From Butyriboletus loyo (taxonomy: Eukaryota; Basidiomycota; Agaricomycetes; Boletales; Boletaceae): a stretch of DNA of 50,120 bases. Below are positions 44,661-50,120 of the stretch, in pieces. The stretch is from positions 1 through 50,120 of the forward strand of contig JBBPSI010000182.1 in NCBI GenBank assembly GCA_038093515.1, in the 5' to 3' direction. The notes beneath the pieces were generated by a model. It did not search any database, was not told where the DNA came from, and worked only from the letters and a program-made list of their open reading frames with translations. Made by a program: the position numbers and the translations under genes. Position 1 is the first letter of the stretch. Each line of letters begins with the position of its first letter.

Positions 44661-45297
44661 ATTGGGACACAGAGGATTTCATAGATATCTACAGTTCCAT
44701 CAGATGGCCCTCTGATGACAACAATGATTTTCCATTGATGGCCAAAGAGAAGATTTGCCTGATGTCAATATAAGGTTAGTATCATTTCAATCCACTTCAG
44801 ACACATGCTCATGATCTTCAGTTGACTCCTACTTTTGTGGTGATCCTGTAGTTTGTAGTATAGTAGAATTGGCACTTGTAGTAGATACAAATGCATCTCT
44901 ACATAGAACAATGGACCTTTGTTTTACTCATAAGAGGTGTGCAAGCAACAAAGAGATTGGTGCATAGTAATATGCACTTGTGTTGGTTTGAGCATATAGG
45001 TGCTGAAAAGCACACTAAGTGAGTGACAGGTGCAGAAGATTGCACACTGTTTAATGTTATTAAGTTAACTGGCATAAGTCAATGTTGACTTGTGCAGCAG
45101 TCACTTATATACATTTAATCTAGTTTATAAGGCACTTATTGTGGTGCATTGTAGAATACTAATCCCAATGGTAATTGGAGTTGATTTAGTTTTACATGTC
45201 CAAGATTCTTGGTGAACATATTGGTGGGGTTGGAAGCCCCTTTAACAAAGAATAGTTTTGCCAATCCTTCATTACAAATTCCTGTACACCATGCCAT

Positions 45298-45340
45298 TGT
45301 TACACTTGTGGTGCTAATAACTAGAACCTAGGCAGCACTC
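45298..45340 (-). repeat. Fragment (43 bp) of an older copy of the same LTR family, cut by Ty3 element 2
   Basis: TGTTACACTTGTGGTGCTAA followed by AACTAGAACCTAGGCAGCACTC aligns with the first 45 bp of the LTR at 43641, with TG/CA at positions that are CG there. The rest is missing because the next LTR starts at 45341. Confidence 0.6.
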
Positions 45341-45769
45341 TGTTACGGTAGTACTCTACTTTTTCTCCCCACTACCGTTAGGACTCTTACATTCGCCTAG
45401 CCTTATGCTAGTTCCTGTTGAACGGTAACAACCGTTCTTAGCTTAGTCATCACTTCCCGCGCACGGACGCACTTTCTTTCATACTCCAGAACGTTCTAGA
45501 GTATCTTTTCCTCGTTTGTACTTTCGCTCTCGCGACCCGATTAGGGAGCATGGTCTGTGCGCAGACCTCAGTAGTATAAAGCCTCTGTCTTTACACCCTG
45601 TAACGGTATCTAGTTCTACGCAGCCTACTGCTAGCAATTAGTATCATTCCAGACTCTTAGTGTGCGCACTAAGACATAGTCTGAGACTCACTCAGAATCG
45701 TCTTCACGAGTCTCGAGGCCACTCCAGAGTGCCTCCTCGCTGTTCTAGTTGTTAGCGCCCAGCGTAACA
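45341..45769 (+). repeat. 5' LTR of Ty3 element 2
   Basis: 429 bp, TGTTACGGTAGT to CAGCGTAACA. TATA box TATAAA at 45575-45580. Solo relatives at 43641 and, longer, at 20695. Confidence 0.9.
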
Positions 45770-45771
45770 AA

Positions 45772-45781
45772 AGAACTAGAT
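45772..45781 (+). promoter_or_regulatory. Primer-binding site, apparently self-complementary to the LTR (Ty3 element 2)
   Basis: AGAACTAGAT lies 2 nt after the LTR end. Its exact reverse complement ATCTAGTTCT is at 45608-45617 in the LTR, 33 nt after the start of the TATAAA box, where transcription should begin. Same geometry as element 1. Confidence 0.65.
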
Positions 45782-46169
45782 CTTCACCTCGCTTCTGCTC
45801 TTCAGCAGTAAAGCCGCCCTCCCCTCGCCCACCATTTCCATCCAACGTCCCAGACGCGTCGGTCGTTCTTTCCGCGTTCCCTCTCCCGAACCGGAACCCA
45901 TCATCGTCGACAACCCATCGCCGCCACACTCTCCCGCCCCGCCAGACCCTCAACCCCAGTTTTCCCCTTTGCCCCAGTCGGACCCCGAACCCTCTTATCA
46001 ACCCGAGGACCAGGGTCTAGGGCAGGAAGACGAACCAGCACCCAGCGACGACGGTTATAGCGATGACTGGCTCGATAGAACCCCCCACGTTTCTCCACAC
46101 CCTTCCCGCTCCCCCTCTCCACCGTATTTTCCACCCGCAGATCCCTCTGACGACGAAGACGACGACAAG

Positions 46170-47165
46170 ATGTCTGATAAAAAGAACATCGTTCCAAAGG
46201 ACTTCTCTGGCCTCAATGAAGATGCCTCGCGATGGCTCCTCGCCATGCGCACCTATTTCGCTGCCAACCAGACGGCATTCCCCGATGATGAGTCAAAAAT
46301 CAACGCCCTCCTCATGAAAATGAGTGAAGGAAAGGGCAAGACGTTCTCTGAAGGCTGGATGAGTCTTCTCCTAGACGGGCACCCCACAGCACAGCAGAGG
46401 GAGTTCACTACGGTCTGCAAAGACTTCCACCGAGTCTTCCACCCCTTTGACGTAGGAGAGAGTGCTCGAATTGATCTGGGGAACTTAACCCAGAACAAGG
46501 CCAACCGAAAGGACGGTTACGACACATACGTCACGGAGTTCCAGCTCCTCGCTGCCAAGTCTGGGATCATCGATGAAAAGGCTCTCATCGAATGGTTTAT
46601 CCGCGGTCTTGACCCCCGCCTCGCCGAGTCTGTCCTCTCTTGCGAGAAACCCCCTACCACGCTTGCCGGATGGGCTGAGAAAACATCCGCTTTCCATGCG
46701 CAGCACAAGCGCATTGACGACCTCTGCGCCGGAAAATGATACATCCCCACATTCTCCTCTTCTTCCAAGCCCTCGTCCAACCAAAGGGACCCCAATGCTA
46801 TGGACGTGGACGCCGTCCGACTTACTCCTGTACAACGTGCGGAGTACATGAAACAGAACAAATGTTTCATATGCCACCAAGTCGGGTGCCGCTCTACCAA
46901 CCACCCTCGTCCTCCTCGCAACGGACAGAACTCCCGAGGACCACCATCTCGCCCCCCTCGCAACCCTCAGCGCACACGCGCCGCCGTCGTCACGCAACCC
47001 GAATCTAAGCCCTCCCCACTCGTCGACTATCTGTCCGAGTTGAAAGGTCGAGGCACGCAACAAGAAGATGTCTTGAACGTCCTCAAGGCATGCTTCAATG
47101 AAGATGAAGAAAAGCTGCCCATCGCAGCAACCAAGGTGGCCGAAGAATGGCCAAAGGATTTTTAG
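46170..47165 (+). pseudogene. gag: gag of Ty3 element 2, one nonsense codon
   Basis: First ATG at 46170 (MSDKKNIVPKDFSGLNEDAS); the open frame reaches upstream to about 45780 through a Pro-rich stretch with no ATG. Capsid-like blocks follow: WLLAMRTYFAANQTAFPDDE, INALLMKMSEGKG and LTQNKANRKDGYDTYVTEFQ. An in-frame TGA at 46737-46739 (AAA TGA TAC) interrupts; the same frame continues with YIPTFSSSSKPSSNQRDPNA and a knuckle-like CFICHQVGC, ending PKDF-stop at 47165. CGA to TGA is the simplest explanation. The frame overlaps pol, which is in the -1 frame; a run of five T precedes the gag stop. Confidence 0.8.
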
Positions 47166-48717
47166 AAAGGAGGGAAGTTTCGACGTCTTCGCCTCCTCAT
47201 GTAATCGCCCCTGTAGTTTTATCAAACCCAAATGCGCAATCTATTCGAGTCCCAGTCTCTTTATTCGCGCATGAAGGGGGACAAATCGTCGACACATTCG
47301 CCCTGGTGGACAGCGGCGCAAGCGGATGCTTCATAGATCGCGATCTAGTGAAGCGAAAGAAATTGCCGATGGAACGGCTACCCAAGCCACTAAGTGCCCA
47401 AAACGTGGACGGGTCAAACAACCAAGGAGGAGTCATCAGATACAAGGTCAACATCTCCATCAGGATTGGAGAAACCGAGGAGGAACGGAGCTTCCTAGTC
47501 CTCAACATAGGCCGAGAAAACATGATCCTGGGATTACCGTGGCTACGAGAAGCAAACCCGGTAATAGATTGGGCCACCGGCCATATCGATCTCCCGGATC
47601 AAATCAAGAAGCCCCGACACGACTCCCCTCGGGCAATCGCTCAATGGTACCTGGTACGGTACCTTGACTTGGACCCAGACTCCAAGATCGCCAAGCTCTG
47701 GAAGAAGCGAGTAGACGCTTCAGCAAGGGAAGCTTACCCTATTCGAAAAGCAACCATCGCGACCGAGATCGCCGCCCAAGCCGTCAAGGAGAAAGCAGTT
47801 CTCCCTACCCCGTTCGCCGCCTTTGCGGACGTTTTTGACAAGAAGAACACCGAGGAACTTCCCCCATCCCGATCGTTCGACCACGCCATTGACCTCGACA
47901 AAGACTTCGTACCCAAAGTCGCCAAGGTCTACCCTCTGAATCCGAAGGAATCGGAGGCATGTAAGGCGTTCGTCGAAGAACACCTCAAGTCAGGGAAGAT
48001 CACTCCCTCCAAGTCCCCTCAGGCAGCCCCCTTCTTCTTCGTCTCTAAGAAGGATGGCTCGTTACGTCCCTGCCAGGACTACCGGTATCTGAACTCGCAC
48101 ACCGTCAAAAACGCCTATCCCCTCCCCCTCATTTCCGACCTCGTCGACCGTCTCAAAGGGTCGAAAATCTTCACCAAGATGGATATCCGCTGGGGATACA
48201 ACAATGTCCTCATCAAACCGAACGACCGCTGGAAGGCGGCCTTCATCACTCCTCAAGGGCTGTTCGAGCCCACTGTGATGTTCTTCGGACTGTGTAACTC
48301 TCCCGCCACGTTCCAGGCGCTGATGGACCACATCTTCGGTGATCTCATGGCAGAAGGCTGGCTGATCATTTACATGGACGACCTTCTTATCCATTCCGCC
48401 ACCTCTGCAGAACACGAAGCCCGTACAATCCGCGTCCTGGAACGGCTCAGAGAGCACAAATTATTCCTCAAGCTGGAGAAATGTTCGTTCAACGCTGAGG
48501 AAGTCGAATACCTCGGAATGATGGTCCGAGAAGGACAGGTCAAAATGGACCCCACCAAGTTGAAAGCCATTCGCGAATGGAACACCTCAGTGAAGGCAGT
48601 CAGATCCTTCATTGGGTTCTGCAATTTCTACAGGAGATTTATCCAGGACTTCTCCCACATCGCCAAACCCCTTCATGATCTGACCAAGAAGAACTCCCCG
48701 GGCATGGACCCTCGGGT
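47147..48717 (+). pseudogene. pol: pol of Ty3 element 2 (protease and RT), 3' truncated
   Basis: An uninterrupted frame in -1 relation to gag. Protease: TFALVDSGASGCFIDRDLV with LGLPWLREANPVIDW. RT: FFFVSKKDGSLRPCQDYRYL, FTKMDIRWGYNNVLI, VMFFGLCNSPATFQALMDHI, then LIIYMDDLLIHS with the YMDD catalytic box (about 48372), and FIGFCNFYRRFIQDF. It ends just before RNase H; the last codons (RVFISGR) are already foreign. The corresponding YNNV-x-IK site that is TGA in element 1 is Leu here. Confidence 0.88.
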
Positions 48718-50120
48718 TTTTATATCCGGACGGTGACAGATGTCCGGCCTGAATGGTACGTTGTTTAGTTGGTTGTATTTCCCGTCGGGATGCCGACTCT
48801 GATGGCGGGGTATACAGGCTGCTGGAATGTGCACCCGTCTACTTTGATCTCGCAAGTTTCGCAGACGGAGCAACGAAGAGCGCGTTGTGGGGGTATCATC
48901 TATTCTATAACCAGCATTTGAACCAACATGACGGTTTCACGGTGAGTCACTTTACCGCTTATACCACAGTCCACGAGGGCTGTTGAATCCCAAATGACAT
49001 AATAATTTCCTCATGCCAACCTCCAACTTCTCAAGGAGGTAGGCTTATAGATCGGTATTGAGACTGCGATGATCGTTTGGTGCACTGTTGGTCACAACGA
49101 CCTGCCAGAATGTGCAGAATACAGGAGGGTCGCCTTGGAGAGCACGGCCACTGTCCAGGTACAGGGAGACGCGCTCATAGACAATGCGCGGATGACTTGG
49201 ACGCGCTTTAACGACTTCTTGTAGTTGCACGACACTCTTTTTGCTATCGACCGCTTCTCTCTGCGATTCTTGTTTCTCTTTCGACTCATGTCTTTCTCGT
49301 GAACGTCCGGCGGTCGAGCTCGCAGTACTGTTATTGTGCCTCTCGTCCCGCCAACTTATCAGATCGGTTTTATGATTCTCTTGATATGCTCGCTGTCGTC
49401 GATATCGCCCATTATGAGTACCTGTATGTTCTGTTCGTATATCTACTTTCTCTAGACGTCCTTGGATCGACTCGTAGATCGGGTTATATCGACGCTGGCC
49501 GAAACGGGCTGGTTGGTCGCCGTCACGGTGCCCGTGCTACATCTAACCGCCAGCTTTTAAGCAAGATGTTGCCTGAATTCTCGCTGGATGAAGTGTTTAG
49601 GTGATTAGGCAGAGCTGCAAAAGATAGTAATACTTGGAGGAAAAGTGTTGTTTCGCCAGGTCGCAACGTGGCGGAGTACCGTGCTGGAAAGGCGACATCT
49701 CAGGAAACGCACATGCTCATCTTAGTAGACACTCTGAAAGTTTGCAACAACTGTAATTCCGACTTGCTATAGACTGTACCAATGTCAGCTGAGTGAATAC
49801 CCCGACGAACTCGATCACGGACGAGGTTATTAGGACCCAATCTAGTGTTGCGAAGAGACACAAATTCAGAGAGTACACATAATCCCAAGTCAACATGGTA
49901 TCGGATTGAATCACCCGAATCAATGCGTTTCATCGTGTGCACCTGAGCGAATACAGAACATCCACGCGGGTAGCCTAATCGCAAGGGTAGCATCGCCCTC
50001 TCCTTGTTCATGCTGAGCTATGTTGAGCATCAAAATCGACACTAAAGCAAACTACACGCACCATTACATGGACCCTAGTGGCCGAAGGTTGAGATGCAGA
50101 TTATTCCCTTGTTGCGCCTA
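48718..50120. other. Right end: unrecognised open frames only
   Basis: Three frames look protein-like but match no family I know. On plus, 48753-48986 (VYRLLECAPVYFDLASFADG, then ALWGYHLFYNQHLNQHDGFT) ends in a GTGAGT donor-like site. On plus, 49299-49604 starts with GTG and ends LLSKMLPEFSLDEVFR. On minus, 50011-49700 has an ATG start (MNKERAMLPLRLGYPRGCSV). Any of these may be exons of a gene continuing outside the window or relics near the truncation of Ty3 element 2. Confidence 0.3.

Larger units (their letters stand above)
42243..45340 (+). mobile_element. Old Ty1/Copia-like retrotransposon remnant, CpG-depleted
   Basis: In order: an LTR-like stretch ending TTTCTACA, then GGTTATGAGCCC resembling a Copia initiator-Met tRNA binding site (42864), then a Copia-type gag from 43173, then a protease-like VVDTNASLH (about 44878). 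It is broken by a 429-bp solo LTR (43641-44069) and cut on the right by Ty3 element 2. Outside the inserted LTR the sequence has only a handful of CG dinucleotides, while TG and CA are frequent. Confidence 0.65.
45341..48717 (+). mobile_element. Ty3/Gypsy chromovirus-type element 2, truncated inside pol
   Basis: A 5' LTR is followed by gag, protease and reverse transcriptase. Similarity stops at KPLHDLTKKNSPG, where the RNase H domain would begin; integrase and 3' LTR are absent. Its family differs clearly from element 1 (other LTR, gag and protease), but it has the same pol order as far as it goes. Confidence 0.9.

Noticed and set aside
46485..47231. A 248-codon minus-strand open frame
   Set aside because: Antisense to gag of Ty3 element 2, with no motifs of its own.
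1..50120. tRNA, rRNA genes or CRISPR arrays
   Set aside because: No cloverleaf with a proper T-loop, no rRNA core sequence and no regularly spaced repeats were seen; a tRNA scan would be the decisive check.

Overview
The window looks like a transposon-rich stretch of a mushroom-forming fungus (Basidiomycota, Agaricomycetes). The genes have many short introns (about 48-60 nt, GT...AG). The families present are typical of that group: HET-domain protein, FunK1 fungal kinases, DUF6533 membrane proteins, chromodomain Ty3 retrotransposons and ankyrin-type fragments. No species is claimed. All exon structures were read by eye from splice signals, reading frame and comparison between paralogs.

Layout. 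Positions 1-4000 (minus strand) hold two tandem paralogs of an N-glycosylation-rich membrane protein; the upstream copy looks complete and the downstream copy is degenerate and runs off the left edge. A HET-domain gene (minus) lies at 4951-6676. The only housekeeping genes follow on the plus strand: transaldolase (7396-8786) and an RNase P/MRP protein subunit of the Rpp1/Rpp30 family (8987-10429). Positions 10996-18432 are a FunK1 kinase locus: a complete gene flanked by about 600-bp inverted repeats, then a truncated, frameshifted second copy in inverted orientation with a third copy of the repeat. A broken ankyrin-like gene (19500-20690) is interrupted by an 818-bp solo LTR.

Positions 21659-28562 are a 6.9-kb Ty3/Gypsy chromovirus on the minus strand. 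It seems to be a chimera of two copies joined through a foreign solo LTR. Positions 30332-41883 carry three tandem DUF6533 seven-TM-like genes with conserved microexons, separated by duplicated intergenic DNA. Positions 42040-45340 are an old Ty1/Copia-like remnant almost without CpG, hit later by a solo LTR (perfect CCATG target duplication) and by a second Ty3 chromovirus, 45341-48717, which is truncated inside pol. The last 1.4 kb has only unrecognised open frames.

Main observations. (1) Both Ty3 elements have, 2 nt inside the 5' LTR, a 10-nt sequence exactly complementary to the LTR about 33-36 nt downstream of its TATA box, which is the layout expected for Tf1-type self-priming. (2) Both carry nonsense TGA codons where family-consistent CGA is expected, and the Copia remnant is CpG-depleted, which together suggest cytosine-methylation decay. 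(3) The FunK1 gene sits in an inverted-repeat cassette whose outer ends are all at TTAA. (4) The DUF6533 copies show stepwise loss of splice sites and reading frame.
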